Shown: piece after piece, positions 18,948 to 27,988 of the stretch
Numbering within the stretch: the first letter of the stretch is position 1
Layout: every line of letters begins with the position of its first letter
Source: Bradyrhizobium sp. LHD-71
Lineage (GTDB): Bacteria; Pseudomonadota; Alphaproteobacteria; Rhizobiales; Xanthobacteraceae
Direction: 5' to 3'
DNA: 64,000 bases
Assembly: GCF_031157255.1 (NCBI RefSeq)
Contig: NZ_JAVIFX010000007.1
Span: 1 to 64,000 of the forward strand
Translations under genes and position numbers: made by a program
The notes under the pieces: model-generated
What the model saw: only the letters and a program-made list of their open reading frames with translations
Database searches by the model: none
Told to the model about the DNA's origin: nothing

Positions 18948-19643
18948 TCATGGCCCGCACTCGTCCCGTGCGTCCGCCGGACCGGCCTTCAAGACCATGG
19001 TAATCGGCTGCGGCATTTCGGACGGGGCCGTTTGCCCAAAGGCGACACGCTTCAGTGCATCGGTGATCGCGGCGTCGCGCCCGTTCACACCCGTCGAATT
19101 GAGCAGGCGTGGATTCTCGATCCGGCCTGCGCTCCCGATCCAGAACTGCATGGCAAGACGGAACGCGCCGGGCCGTGTTTCAGGACTTTGGCAAAGAGCT
19201 GCAAGCACGCTTGCCTGCACACTGCCCAAAAAGCGATTGAAGGCGGCGATAGACTTGGTTGGATCAGTCGTCCGGGCCGGCACCAATGTAAACGCCAGTT
19301 CACCGGTATAGTTGAATTCGAGACCCGTTCCGGACAGAAGCCGGCGCAAGGCCGTACTGCGCGTGAAAATGCCTTTGACTTCGCTCGAGCGACGTCCCGC
19401 GGTGAGCGCCGTCTCGTACAGCACCTGCAGACGGCTTCTCTCTCCAAACGCTTCAAGCGCCGCTTCCAGAGGTTGTGCCGGGATGTCAAATGAAATCGCG
19501 GCGTCATCGACGGCCGCCTGCGCTTGAATCGTGTGTACGGAAGCAACCATCGCCAAAGCTGCGATCACAACCGCTGCGATTGCCTTTTGCAGAGCCTCGA
19601 TCCGAGCAACGCCTTGATGCAATCTCCGCTCATACGCATTCAT
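18948..19643 (-). CDS. STN-domain signalling protein with TonB-C-like end (VreA-like)
   Basis: Exported protein of about 231 residues. An N-terminal hydrophobic segment (AIAAVVIAALAMVASV) ends at a plausible AQA cleavage site. An STN (secretin/TonB short N-terminal) domain follows, about residues 50-115 (ISFDIPAQPLEAALEAFGE to LEFNYTGELAFTLVP). The last third resembles the TonB C-terminal domain: FRLAMQFWIGSAGRIENPRL, LLNSTG, then DAAITDALKRVAFG. It lacks the 22-strand barrel of TonB-dependent receptors. STN domains in this context pass a signal to FecR. The same compact STN/TonB-like architecture is known from VreA of the P. aeruginosa PUMA3 system. ATG 19643 is preferred; an upstream GTG 19658 would add five residues. 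Confidence 0.8.
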   Translation of the reverse strand: MNAYERRLHQGVARIEALQKAIAAVVIAALAMVASVHTIQAQAAVDDAAISFDIPAQPLEAALEAFGERSRLQVLYETALTAGRRSSEVKGIFTRSTALRRLLSGTGLEFNYTGELAFTLVPARTTDPTKSIAAFNRFLGSVQASVLAALCQSPETRPGAFRLAMQFWIGSAGRIENPRLLNSTGVNGRDAAITDALKRVAFGQTAPSEMPQPITMVLKAGPADARDECGP

Positions 19644-19948
19644 GCTCGGCACAATCACGCATCTGCCGCCCTTGCAGTCCAGCTTCAGCGGGCGCCCGTC
19701 AGGTCACCCGACGGTCGAAAGACTTGTTCGCCGGGAGCCTGCGTCCGACGACGCCGCGGACGCTAGTCATGCAACATTACGGTTTGACGACAGTCGATCC
19801 CGGCGCCAGCGCCGAGCCGTTTCGAGCGTCCACAGATGTGACCGTCCGGTTCTTGACGCAAACCGTTGAAATCAATGCTTGCGATGCTTCTTTACGCATG
19901 CTGCGAATCTTGCTTGTTACGCTAAGAACTCCGTTTTGGAAGGCTGCA

Positions 19949-21199
19949 ATGTCGCGCTCGACTGCCTACTGGTTCGGTGCACTGTTGTTGCTCCTGCCCG
20001 TCTCCCCCGCCCTTGCCCAGAATGTCGGCGCCTGCCGCGCTGGCACCAACTTCGAGCGCTGGCTGACGCAATTCAAGCAGGACGCGGTCAAGGCCGGCGT
20101 CTCGCAGCGCGCGATTGCTGAAGCCTCGCCACAGCTCGTGTTCGATCAGGGCACCGTCAACCGCGACCGCGGCCAGCGCGTGTTCGGGCAGATCTTCACG
20201 ACCTTCTCAGACCGGATGGCGGCCGCCTACCGCGTGCAGGGCGGGCAGCAGAAGATCAAGCAGTATGCGGCCGCCTTCTCACGCGCCGAGCGCGAATACG
20301 GCGTGCCGCCCGCGGTGATCGCAGCGTTCTGGGCGCTCGAGACCGATTTCGGCAAGAACTCGGGCAAGCTGCCGATCCTGAAATCGCTCGCCACCCTCGC
20401 CTACGATTGCCGTCGTCCCGAGCGCTTTCATGAAGAGCTGATCGCCGCACTGAAGATCATCGATCGCGGCGATCTCTCCTTGGATGAGATGATCGGCTCT
20501 TGGGCCGGCGAACTCGGGCAGACGCAGTTCCTGCCGAAGCACTACTACGATTATGCCGTCGACTATGACGGCGACGGCCGGCGCGACATGATACGCAGCG
20601 TGCCCGACGTGATCGGCTCCACCGCGCACTACATTGCGGCAGGCCTGAAGTGGCGGCGCGGCGAGCCGTGGCTGCAGGAGATCCGCGTGCCGTCCAACCT
20701 GCCGTGGGACCAGACTGACCTTTCCGTCAAGCATCCGCGCGCAAAATGGGCGCAGTGGGGCGTGACCTATCCGGACGGACGGCCCCTGCCGAACGACAAC
20801 ATGCCGGCATCGGTGTTGTTGCCGATGGGCAAGGATGGCCCAGCCTTTATGGCCTATGCGAATTTCGGCGCCTACACCGAATGGAATAACTCGCTGATCT
20901 ATTCGACCACGGCAGCCTATCTCGCGACGCGCATTGCCGGCGCGCCGCCGATGCGCAGGCCGCAAATGCGGATCGCCCAACTGTCATTCAACGAGATCAA
21001 GGAATTGCAGCAACTGCTCGTGCGTGCGGGATTCGACGTCGGCAAGGTCGACGGCATCCTCGGCCAGCAGAGCCGGATTGCGATAAAGACCATGCAGGCG
21101 AAACTGGGCTTGCCCGCCGACGCCTGGCCGACTGCGGAACTGCTGGCGCGCCTGCGATCGGAACGGGTGGAGCCGCACCCGCAGGCGCGACGATTCTAG
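19949..21199 (+). CDS. Lytic murein transglycosylase, MltB-like, with PG-binding domain
   Basis: Periplasmic enzyme of about 416 residues that cleaves peptidoglycan between MurNAc and GlcNAc to form 1,6-anhydro ends. A clear signal peptide (FGALLLLLPVSPALAQ) is followed by an SLT_2 domain. That domain contains the catalytic Glu in FWALETDFG, then GELGQTQFLP and a YDGDGRRD loop. Residues 345-405 form a PG_binding_1 domain (EIKELQQLLVRAGFDVGKVD). The cysteine pair (VGACRAG, YDCRRPE) is usual for the family. The frame extends upstream to 19475, but ATG 19949 has GGAAGG 5 bases before it and starts the signal peptide. The 19644-19948 gap to the divergent STN gene is about 300 bases and shows no gene; it must hold both promoters. 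Confidence 0.94.
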   Translation: MSRSTAYWFGALLLLLPVSPALAQNVGACRAGTNFERWLTQFKQDAVKAGVSQRAIAEASPQLVFDQGTVNRDRGQRVFGQIFTTFSDRMAAAYRVQGGQQKIKQYAAAFSRAEREYGVPPAVIAAFWALETDFGKNSGKLPILKSLATLAYDCRRPERFHEELIAALKIIDRGDLSLDEMIGSWAGELGQTQFLPKHYYDYAVDYDGDGRRDMIRSVPDVIGSTAHYIAAGLKWRRGEPWLQEIRVPSNLPWDQTDLSVKHPRAKWAQWGVTYPDGRPLPNDNMPASVLLPMGKDGPAFMAYANFGAYTEWNNSLIYSTTAAYLATRIAGAPPMRRPQMRIAQLSFNEIKELQQLLVRAGFDVGKVDGILGQQSRIAIKTMQAKLGLPADAWPTAELLARLRSERVEPHPQARRF

Positions 21200-21370
21200 T
21201 CTAGACGATTTCTAAAGCACGACAGAACCTCAGGGCAGCGGCATCCAGCACGCCCCAGCGCCTCGTTTTCATCGCAAAGGTTAAGACTATCGTGTCCGGG
21301 CTTTCGCGCAGGCACCACTGAACACGCGGCGTCGATCGCGCCGAATCAGTGCTACCCTGTCCACAGCGTA

Positions 21371-21568
21371 CTACGCTGCGTCACTCCCGTCGCGCCGCGC
21401 ACTCACCTGCGCCAGAGCCTCGCGTTCCGCCTCACGTGCCGAACGAAAATACTGGCCTTCCATGCGCTGAAAGGTCTCGGATGCTGCGAAGAAACGGAAA
21501 CCCCCGCGATCGCGAACGACGATGCCCGCCGGTTCCGACCGGACCTCGATGATGTAAGTATCCGACAT
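21371..21568 (-). CDS. Small hypothetical protein
   Basis: A 65-residue soluble protein of unknown family. It starts with a beta-rich segment (YIIEVRSEPAGIVVRDRGGF) and continues into an amphipathic, Arg/Glu/Ala-rich helix (SAREAEREALAQVSARR). A GGAA ribosome-binding site lies 5 bases before the ATG and codon use is normal for the window, which supports a real gene. The plus-strand transglycosylase ends 170 bases away, with nothing recognisable between. No membrane segment. Confidence 0.55.
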   Translation of the reverse strand: MSDTYIIEVRSEPAGIVVRDRGGFRFFAASETFQRMEGQYFRSAREAEREALAQVSARRDGSDAA

Positions 21569-21744
21569 GCACTTCCAACCTGCCGCCGCGCCCGGATGCG
21601 TAAACCGCGAGACAACGCAAAAGTTTCAGCCGGAACGACGATTTTTTCAACGCGGTCGGGGGTTAGCTAAGTGCTTCGCGCAACAAAGTTATGACGGCCG
21701 GCGGACGATTCGATGGAGGTAATCTGGCGACGCAATGGAGCGGC

Positions 21745-22173
21745 TCAGGCCGTCAAGCCATCCGGAATGATCGGCGTCGGCGCTCCACGCTCGTCGATCG
21801 CGACATAGGTAAAAGTACCGTCGGTCACGAGAATCATCTGTGATTCGCTTGAGCGCGTGACCCATGCTTCCACCCGCACTGTGATCGACGTGCGACCGAC
21901 GCGAACGGTATCCGTGTAGACCGAGACGACATCGCCGACGAACACAGGCTTGCGGAACGTCATCGCCTCGATCGCGACAGTGACAGTCCGCAAACGAACT
22001 GTCTTTCCGGCGAAGATGCCGCCGCCGATATCCATCTGGCTCAGGAGCCAGCCGCCGAAGATATCGCCGCTCTGATTGGTGTCCGCGGGCATCGCGAGCG
22101 TGCGCAGCGAGAGCTCGCCGCGCGGCGCAGCCGTAGGCTCGGACGAATCGTGCCGGTGTGCCTCTCCGCTCAT
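21745..22173 (-). CDS. Acyl-CoA thioesterase, YciA-type hotdog
   Basis: A 142-residue cytosolic hotdog-fold thioesterase that hydrolyses acyl-CoA to free acid and CoA. The YciA signature is present: NQSGDIFGGWLLSQMD near residue 35, with the catalytic Asp and the turn into the long helix. It continues as AIEAMTFRKPVFVGDVVSVY and ITVRVEAWV. It lies downstream of the peptide-type ABC importer, 177 bases past that operon's last gene. It is therefore either the operon tail or its own unit. Confidence 0.88.
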   Translation of the reverse strand: MSGEAHRHDSSEPTAAPRGELSLRTLAMPADTNQSGDIFGGWLLSQMDIGGGIFAGKTVRLRTVTVAIEAMTFRKPVFVGDVVSVYTDTVRVGRTSITVRVEAWVTRSSESQMILVTDGTFTYVAIDERGAPTPIIPDGLTA

Positions 22174-22338
22174 GGCTGCCGCCAGCCATCGAACGGATGT
22201 TGATCACTTCTGTCCATCATGGTCCGTCGGCCTCAAGCATGATGCCTTTTAAGCGAATTTCGCTTGTCTACCCGCCGACGCAAACCGCCTCAGTGGGAAC
22301 GACGCCGCCAATGTGGTGTCGATCTCACCGAGTTCAAT

Positions 22339-22370
22339 CGTGTCACGCTGTCAGGAAAACAGGTGACACG
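22339..22370 (-). terminator. Hairpin spanning the end of the importer operon
   Basis: CGTGTCAC-g-CTGT and ACAG-GTGACACG pair in a 12-bp stem with a single bulge. The stem covers the stop codon of the last ABC ATPase gene, which lies in the loop. On the minus strand no T-run follows. It could mark an mRNA 3' end; functional assignment is weak. Confidence 0.3.
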
Positions 22371-23367
22371 CCACCATGCCCTTGCCCTCCGGGCGCAGCT
22401 CCGGCACTTTTTCCTTGCAGATCGGCATGGCCTGCGGACAGCGCGGGTGAAACCGGCAGCCCGGCGGCGGACGCTGCGCGCTCGGCACTTCGCCCTTGAT
22501 GATGTGATGCGCGCGCCCCGCCTCGACGATCGGGTTAGGAACCGGGATCGAGGCCATCAGCGCCTTGGTATAGGGATGCTTCGGGTTCGCATATAGCTCG
22601 TCGCGCGAGGAGATCTCGACGATGGTGCCGAGATACATCACCGCGATGCGATTGCTGACATGCCGCACCACCGCGAGATCATGCGCGACGAAGATGCTGG
22701 AGATCCCGAGCTTGTCCTGCAGCTCCTGAAACAGGTTGACCACCTGCGCCTGAATCGACACGTCAAGTGCCGACACCGGCTCGTCGCAGATCAGCAGCCG
22801 CGGCTCGACCGCCAGCGCCCGTGCAATGCCGATGCGCTGCCGCTGTCCGCCGGAGAACTGATGCGGATACCGGTCGATCATATCGTGCCGCAGCCCGACC
22901 ATCTCGAGCAGCTCCATCACGCGCTCGCGACGCTCGGCGCGATTGCCATGCAGCTTGTGGATTTCCAGCGGCTCGCCGACGATGTCGGCGACCGTCATGC
23001 GCGGATCAAGCGACCCGAACGGATCCTGATAGACCATCTGGATGCGTCGGCGGATCGGCCGCATCTGCTTCTGGTCGTAGTTGGTGATGTCGACGCCCTC
23101 GAACACGATCTTGCCGGAGGTCACCGGAAGCATGCGCAGCACGGCGAGACCGGTGGTCGACTTGCCGCAGCCGCTTTCGCCGACGAGACCGAGTGTTTCG
23201 CCCTCGTAGAGCTGGAAGGACACCCCGTCGACCGCCTTGACCGCAGCGACTTCTCGCTGAAACAGGCCCCCATAAATCGGAAAATGAATCTTCAGGTCCT
23301 GGACGTCGAGGATGACGTTGGATTTCACCGCGCTGCGCGGTTCCTCACGGGTCAATACTTCAGACAT
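22351..23367 (-). CDS. Peptide-type ABC importer ATPase (DppF/OppF-like)
   Basis: A 338-residue nucleotide-binding subunit of a dipeptide/oligopeptide-class importer. It has Walker [12 protein letters not shown] near residue 65, the ABC signature [15 protein letters not shown], Walker [13 protein letters not shown] and the H-loop FVAHDLAVV. The C-terminal oligo_HPY extension ([14 protein letters not shown], then a four-Cys cluster including [13 protein letters not shown]) is typical of DppF/OppF. Its start overlaps the stop of the partner ATPase gene by 8 bases, so translation is likely coupled. It is the last importer gene of the minus-strand operon. Confidence 0.95.
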   Translation of the reverse strand: MSEVLTREEPRSAVKSNVILDVQDLKIHFPIYGGLFQREVAAVKAVDGVSFQLYEGETLGLVGESGCGKSTTGLAVLRMLPVTSGKIVFEGVDITNYDQKQMRPIRRRIQMVYQDPFGSLDPRMTVADIVGEPLEIHKLHGNRAERRERVMELLEMVGLRHDMIDRYPHQFSGGQRQRIGIARALAVEPRLLICDEPVSALDVSIQAQVVNLFQELQDKLGISSIFVAHDLAVVRHVSNRIAVMYLGTIVEISSRDELYANPKHPYTKALMASIPVPNPIVEAGRAHHIIKGEVPSAQRPPPGCRFHPRCPQAMPICKEKVPELRPEGKGMVACHLFS

Positions 23368-24337
23368 GGGGAGCCATCCAGCACGCGTGCATGTGTTTGT
23401 CGTCAGCCTTCATCAGTTCGGGAACGTCGCGCCGGCAGCGCTCCGCAACCTCGCCGCACCGCGGATTGAATGAACATCCGGGCGGCAACTGCGCGAGATT
23501 CGGCGGCTGCCCTTTGATCGGCACCAGCCGCAGACCCGCCGGCTGGTCGAGCCGTGGAATCGAGGCCATCAGGCCGCGCGTGTAGGGATGCAGCGGCTTG
23601 GCGTAGAGGTCGAGCGCGCTCGCCGTCTCGATGATCTTGCCGCCATACATCACACAGACGCGGTCGGCATAGCGGGCGACAACGCCGAGATCGTGGGTGA
23701 TGAGGATCAGGGCCGATCCGGTTTCTCGCGTCAACTCCTTCAAGAGCTCGAGGATCTGCGCCTGCACGGTTACGTCGAGCGCCGTCGTCGGCTCGTCGGC
23801 GATGATCAGCTTCGGCTGGCAGGCAAGCGCCATCGCGATCATGATGCGCTGGCGCATGCCACCGGAGAACTGATGCGGATGATTGGCAAGGCGGCTCCGC
23901 GCATCAGGCATTCGCACGCGGTCGAGCAGCTCCTTGGCCTTGTCATATGCCTTCTGCCACGGCAACCGCTTGTGCAGATTGATCGGCTCGCCGATCTGCA
24001 GGCCGATCGTCAGCGACGGATTGAGCGAGGTCATCGGCTCCTGGAAGATCATAGCGATCCGGTTGCCGCGGATCGCGCGCATCTCATCTTCATTGAGCTT
24101 GGTCAGGTCGATCCCGTCGAACACGATCTCGCCTCCGGTGATGCGGCCGGGCGGATCGGGAACGAGCTGCAGAATGGACAACGCGGTCACGCTCTTGCCC
24201 GAACCGCTTTCGCCGACGATCGCCAGCGTCTCCCCCGCATCGACGTCAAAGGAGACGTTGTTGACGGCGGTGACCGCGCCAGGTCCGTTGCCGAACTTGG
24301 TGGTCAAGTTACGGACTTGCAGAAGAGGCTTACTCAC
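23360..24337 (-). CDS. Peptide-type ABC importer ATPase (DppD/OppD-like)
   Basis: A 325-residue ATPase with Walker [13 protein letters not shown] near residue 40, the signature [15 protein letters not shown], Walker [13 protein letters not shown] and the H-loop LITHDLGVV. It ends in an oligo_HPY domain ([28 protein letters not shown]). It pairs with the overlapping DppF-like subunit; such heterodimers power uptake of peptides, and in related systems nickel, sugars or opines. It starts with GTG. The upstream neighbour, 68 bases away, encodes a substrate-binding protein. Confidence 0.95.
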   Translation of the reverse strand: MSKPLLQVRNLTTKFGNGPGAVTAVNNVSFDVDAGETLAIVGESGSGKSVTALSILQLVPDPPGRITGGEIVFDGIDLTKLNEDEMRAIRGNRIAMIFQEPMTSLNPSLTIGLQIGEPINLHKRLPWQKAYDKAKELLDRVRMPDARSRLANHPHQFSGGMRQRIMIAMALACQPKLIIADEPTTALDVTVQAQILELLKELTRETGSALILITHDLGVVARYADRVCVMYGGKIIETASALDLYAKPLHPYTRGLMASIPRLDQPAGLRLVPIKGQPPNLAQLPPGCSFNPRCGEVAERCRRDVPELMKADDKHMHACWMAPHV

Positions 24338-24405
24338 TTAACGTTCACTCCAAATCTGGGGCAGCGTCATCCAACGCTGCCACCGCTCTTGTTGTTGTTT
24401 CGCAC

Positions 24406-26115
24406 TCAGTAACCCATTTTCTTCTTCAGGTCCTGATCAATCCACATCCGGGCGTAGATCGGTCCCGGCCGCGCCGCGCCGGCGCGCAGTTCGCCCTCGT
24501 AACCCTTCACCCACGGCCACCAGGCCGTGAAATTGTAGGGTATCGGCAGCCAGATGTACGGCGCCTTGTCGACGATTTCGGTCGTCATCTCGTCGATCAT
24601 CTTGACGCGTTTGGCTTCGTCCTTCTCCAGATAGACCTGATCCATCTTCGCGCTGAACGCGGCGTCGTTCCATTGCGACGGGTTCCAGACCTGTCCGTAG
24701 ACAAAGCTCTTGTGCAGCGATCGCGTCGGATTGGTATGCCCGTTATCCATGAAGTAGCCCGGCGCGTTCTGCCGCGATGTCATGGCCGACAGGAATGCAG
24801 CATATTCCATCGGCTGGATTTCCATCTTCACCCCGACCTGCTCCAGATAGCCGGCGACCATTGGCAGGAGATCCGTGTGGTTCGTGCTGCAGGAGCAGAC
24901 CTGGGTCTTGAACGTGAATCCGTTCGGATAACCGGCTTCCGCCAGCAGCTTCTTCGCCTTGACGGGATCGTACTTGAACAACTCCTTGACGCTGTCCGGC
25001 TGCTGCTCAAGCGGGCGGAAGTAGGCGCCGAACGTCGGATGCTGCGGATAAGCGAACAGCTCAGCGTTGCCGTTGTAGTAAGACTTGACGATCTCGTCCT
25101 TGTTCACCGCCAGATTGAGGGCGCGGCGCACGCGGATGTCGTCGAACGGCTTGGTGTCGACACGCATCGCCAGGAAGGTCCCACCGGTGGCAAGCCACCG
25201 GTTCCATTTCAGATCAGGCGCGCTCTTCTTGAGACTGTCGACGTCCTGCCAGCGAATAAGCTCCAGGACATCGATCTTGCCGGTTCTCAACGCCGTCACC
25301 CGCGTCGCCTCGTCCTTGACGATGCGATACGTCAACTTGTCGAGATAGGGCAGCTTGAATTCTTTTTCGTTGATGGTCTCGCTGCCCCAATAGACGGGGT
25401 TCTTCTCATAGACGTTGGAGTTGCCCTGAGTGAAGTCGGTCAGGCGGAACGGGCCGGTACCGTTGACATTCTTCCAGTTGGTCGCTCCGGCATCCACCAC
25501 TTCCTTCGGCACGATGCCCGAGTAATAGCCGTAGCCGAAACGATAGGCCCACTCGGCGTTGTATTCCTTCAGGTTGAACACCACCGTATACCGGTCGACG
25601 GCCTTCACGCCGTCGACGTAGTCGTACATTCCTTCGACCTTCTTCGGGCTCGAGTTCTGCCGGTTGAAAGTGTAGACGATGTCATCGGCAGTCAGCTCGC
25701 GTGACGCCATGACACCTGGCTTCTCCGGAAACATGATGCCCTTGCGCAACGTGACGACGATCTGCAGCGGGTCTTCCTTCAGCTCCCACTTCTCGGCGAG
25801 TTCGCCACGCATCACCTCGGAGGGGATGTAGGCGTCGGGAGTCATGGTCCATTTGCCGCCGCGACTCTTGAACTGCGACACGTCGGTCACGAACAACTGC
25901 TCGTAGACCTGCCCGGTATCGTGATTGTGCTTCCAGTTGTAGTCGTAGTTGTCCCAGGACAGCGCCGAGATCGTCGAATAGACGGTGACGATCTCAACTG
26001 CGCCACCGTATTTCGGCGTCTCCATCTTGTGATTCTGGCCGGCGGCCGGACCTGCCGCCAGCGCGAGTGTCAGCGCGCCGATACCGGCGAACTCGTACAA
26101 AGCCTGCTTCCTCAT
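24406..26115 (-). CDS. ABC substrate-binding protein, SBP_bac_5 family (copy 1)
   Basis: Periplasmic binding protein of about 569 residues for the dipeptide/oligopeptide-class importer. A signal peptide (ALTLALAAGPAAG) leads into KYGGAVEIVTVYSTISALSW and the family's usual segments (LAEKWELKEDP, NGTGPFRLTDF, FDDIRVRRALNLAVNKDEIV). It ends in IWLPIPYNFTAWWPWVKGYE. The next gene upstream encodes a very similar protein of almost the same length, so the pair arose by tandem duplication. The ligand is unknown. ATG 26115 has GGGGAGA 5 bases upstream; the frame opens earlier, at 26163, without such a site. Confidence 0.92.
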   Translation of the reverse strand: MRKQALYEFAGIGALTLALAAGPAAGQNHKMETPKYGGAVEIVTVYSTISALSWDNYDYNWKHNHDTGQVYEQLFVTDVSQFKSRGGKWTMTPDAYIPSEVMRGELAEKWELKEDPLQIVVTLRKGIMFPEKPGVMASRELTADDIVYTFNRQNSSPKKVEGMYDYVDGVKAVDRYTVVFNLKEYNAEWAYRFGYGYYSGIVPKEVVDAGATNWKNVNGTGPFRLTDFTQGNSNVYEKNPVYWGSETINEKEFKLPYLDKLTYRIVKDEATRVTALRTGKIDVLELIRWQDVDSLKKSAPDLKWNRWLATGGTFLAMRVDTKPFDDIRVRRALNLAVNKDEIVKSYYNGNAELFAYPQHPTFGAYFRPLEQQPDSVKELFKYDPVKAKKLLAEAGYPNGFTFKTQVCSCSTNHTDLLPMVAGYLEQVGVKMEIQPMEYAAFLSAMTSRQNAPGYFMDNGHTNPTRSLHKSFVYGQVWNPSQWNDAAFSAKMDQVYLEKDEAKRVKMIDEMTTEIVDKAPYIWLPIPYNFTAWWPWVKGYEGELRAGAARPGPIYARMWIDQDLKKKMGY

Positions 26116-26247
26116 TGTCGTCTCCCCTTTTATTTTTGGTTTGACTAAGCGATCAGCAAACATTGTCGGACCGACGCGAGGCCGCGAAACGCCAGCGGCG
26201 CTTTCGCGCCGCCGGTTCCTGCAAAAGTATTCTTTTCCAGCCTCCGC

Positions 26248-27954
26248 TCAGTAGCCCATCTTCTTTTTCAGATCCTGGTCGATCCAGAGCCGGGCGTAGA
26301 TCGGCCCCGGACGCACGGCTCCGGCGCGCAGCTCGCCCTCATAACCCTTCACCCATGGCCACCAGGCGGTGAAGTTGTAAGGCGTCGGCAACCAGACGTA
26401 AGGCGCGTTATCGATCATCTCGGTCGTCATCGCCCGCAGCTCAGCCTGACGCTTGGCCTCGTCAGGCTCCTTGTAGACCGCCTCCATGCGCGCGGTCAGC
26501 TTCGGATCGTTCCACTGCGACGGATTCCAGACCTGATGCGGAACGAAGCTCTTGCGGATGGTCGTTGTCGGATTGGTATGGCCGTTGTTCATGAAGTAGC
26601 CGGCCGCGTTGGTCTGCGTGGTCATCGCCGACAGGAATGCCGCATACTCCATCGTCTGGATTTCCATCTTGACACCGACCTGCTCGAGATAGGCGGAGAT
26701 CAACGGCAGCAGATCCATGTGATCCGCGTTACACGAGCAGACCTGAGTCTTGAAGGTGAACCCGTTCGGATAGCCGGCCTCCGCGAGCAGCTTCTTCGCC
26801 TTGACCGGATCGTACTTGAACAGCTCCTGCACGCTCGCCGGCTGCTCATTCAGCGGCTGATAGTAGGCCCCATATTCCGGATGCTGCGGGTAGGCGAACA
26901 GCTCCGCATTGCCGTTGTAGTAGGCCTTGATGATCTCGTCCTTGTTGATCGCCATGTTCATGGCGCGGCGGACGCGGATGTCGTCGAACGGTTTCTGGTC
27001 GACACGCATCGACAGGAAGGTGCCGCTGGTGGCAAGCCACTTGCTCCACTTCAGCTCCGGCGCGCCCTTTTTGAGCTGCTCGGCGTCCTGCCAGCGGATC
27101 AATTCCATGATGTCGAGCTTGCCCGTGCGCAGCGCGGTGACTCGCGTCGCCTCATCCTTGATGATGCGATAGGTGATCTTGTCGACGTAAGGGAGCTTGA
27201 ACTCCTTCTCGTTGATCGTCTCCTTGTCCCAGTAGTCCGGGTTTTTCTCGTAAGTGTTGGAGTTGCCCTGCACGTAGTCGGTGAGCTTGAACGGTCCCGT
27301 GCCGTTCATGTTCTTCCAGTTCGAGGCGCCGGCATCGACCACCTCCTTCGGAATGATCCCCGAGTAGTAGCCGTAGCCGAAGCGGTAATCCCACTCGGCA
27401 TTGAACTCGTTCATCTCCCAGACGACGGTATACTTGTCCTCGGCCCGCACATCCTTGACGTAATCGAAGTAGTTCTTCGTCGCCTTCGGGCTGGTCGACA
27501 GACGCTTGAAGCTGAAGACCACGTCGTCGGCCACGAGCTCGCGCTTCTGCATCACGCCGGGCTTCTCCGGAAACATGACGCCCTTGCGCAGCGTAACGAC
27601 GAGGCGCAGCGGATTCTGCTGCCATTCCCACTTCTCGGCCAGCTCGCCGCGAATGAGATGCGTCGGGATATAAGCGTCGGCGACCAGGCCGAACTTGCCG
27701 CCGCGCGACCTGGTCTTGGACAGGTCTGCGGCAAACAACTGCTCGTAGACCGAGCCGGTGTCGTGATTGTGCTTCCACGGCCAGTCGTAGCTGTCGAACG
27801 ACAGCGCCGAGATCGTCGCATAGACGGTCGAGACTTCCAGGCTGCCGCCGTACTTTGGCGTCTCCGGCTTGCTCTGGCCCCATGCGGCGCCTGTGGCAAG
27901 CACGAGGCTCAACGCGCTCGCGCCCGCAAGGCCTCGCAGTGTCTTGCTTTGCAT
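26248..27954 (-). CDS. ABC substrate-binding protein, SBP_bac_5 family (copy 2)
   Basis: A 568-residue periplasmic binding protein and paralogue of the following gene. It shares the opening KYGGSLEVSTVYATISALSF, the segment HNHDTGSVYEQLF, the motif TYRIIKDEATRVTALRTGK and the ending IYARLWIDQDLKKKMGY. A signal peptide covers residues 1-26 (ALSLVLATGAAWGQ). A GGGGAGA site precedes the ATG. It sits between the permease genes and copy 1, within 35 bases of the permease stop. The two proteins diverge in lid-like regions (for example SFKRLSTSPKATKNYFDYVK here), so they may bind different ligands for one transporter. Confidence 0.93.
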   Translation of the reverse strand: MQSKTLRGLAGASALSLVLATGAAWGQSKPETPKYGGSLEVSTVYATISALSFDSYDWPWKHNHDTGSVYEQLFAADLSKTRSRGGKFGLVADAYIPTHLIRGELAEKWEWQQNPLRLVVTLRKGVMFPEKPGVMQKRELVADDVVFSFKRLSTSPKATKNYFDYVKDVRAEDKYTVVWEMNEFNAEWDYRFGYGYYSGIIPKEVVDAGASNWKNMNGTGPFKLTDYVQGNSNTYEKNPDYWDKETINEKEFKLPYVDKITYRIIKDEATRVTALRTGKLDIMELIRWQDAEQLKKGAPELKWSKWLATSGTFLSMRVDQKPFDDIRVRRAMNMAINKDEIIKAYYNGNAELFAYPQHPEYGAYYQPLNEQPASVQELFKYDPVKAKKLLAEAGYPNGFTFKTQVCSCNADHMDLLPLISAYLEQVGVKMEIQTMEYAAFLSAMTTQTNAAGYFMNNGHTNPTTTIRKSFVPHQVWNPSQWNDPKLTARMEAVYKEPDEAKRQAELRAMTTEMIDNAPYVWLPTPYNFTAWWPWVKGYEGELRAGAVRPGPIYARLWIDQDLKKKMGY

Positions 27955-27988
27955 TTGTTTCTCCCCTGTTACCCTAGTTTCTTCTTGT

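Noticed and set aside
19475-19948. Upstream extension of the transglycosylase frame
   Set aside because: Antisense to the STN gene, and the signal peptide begins at 19949.
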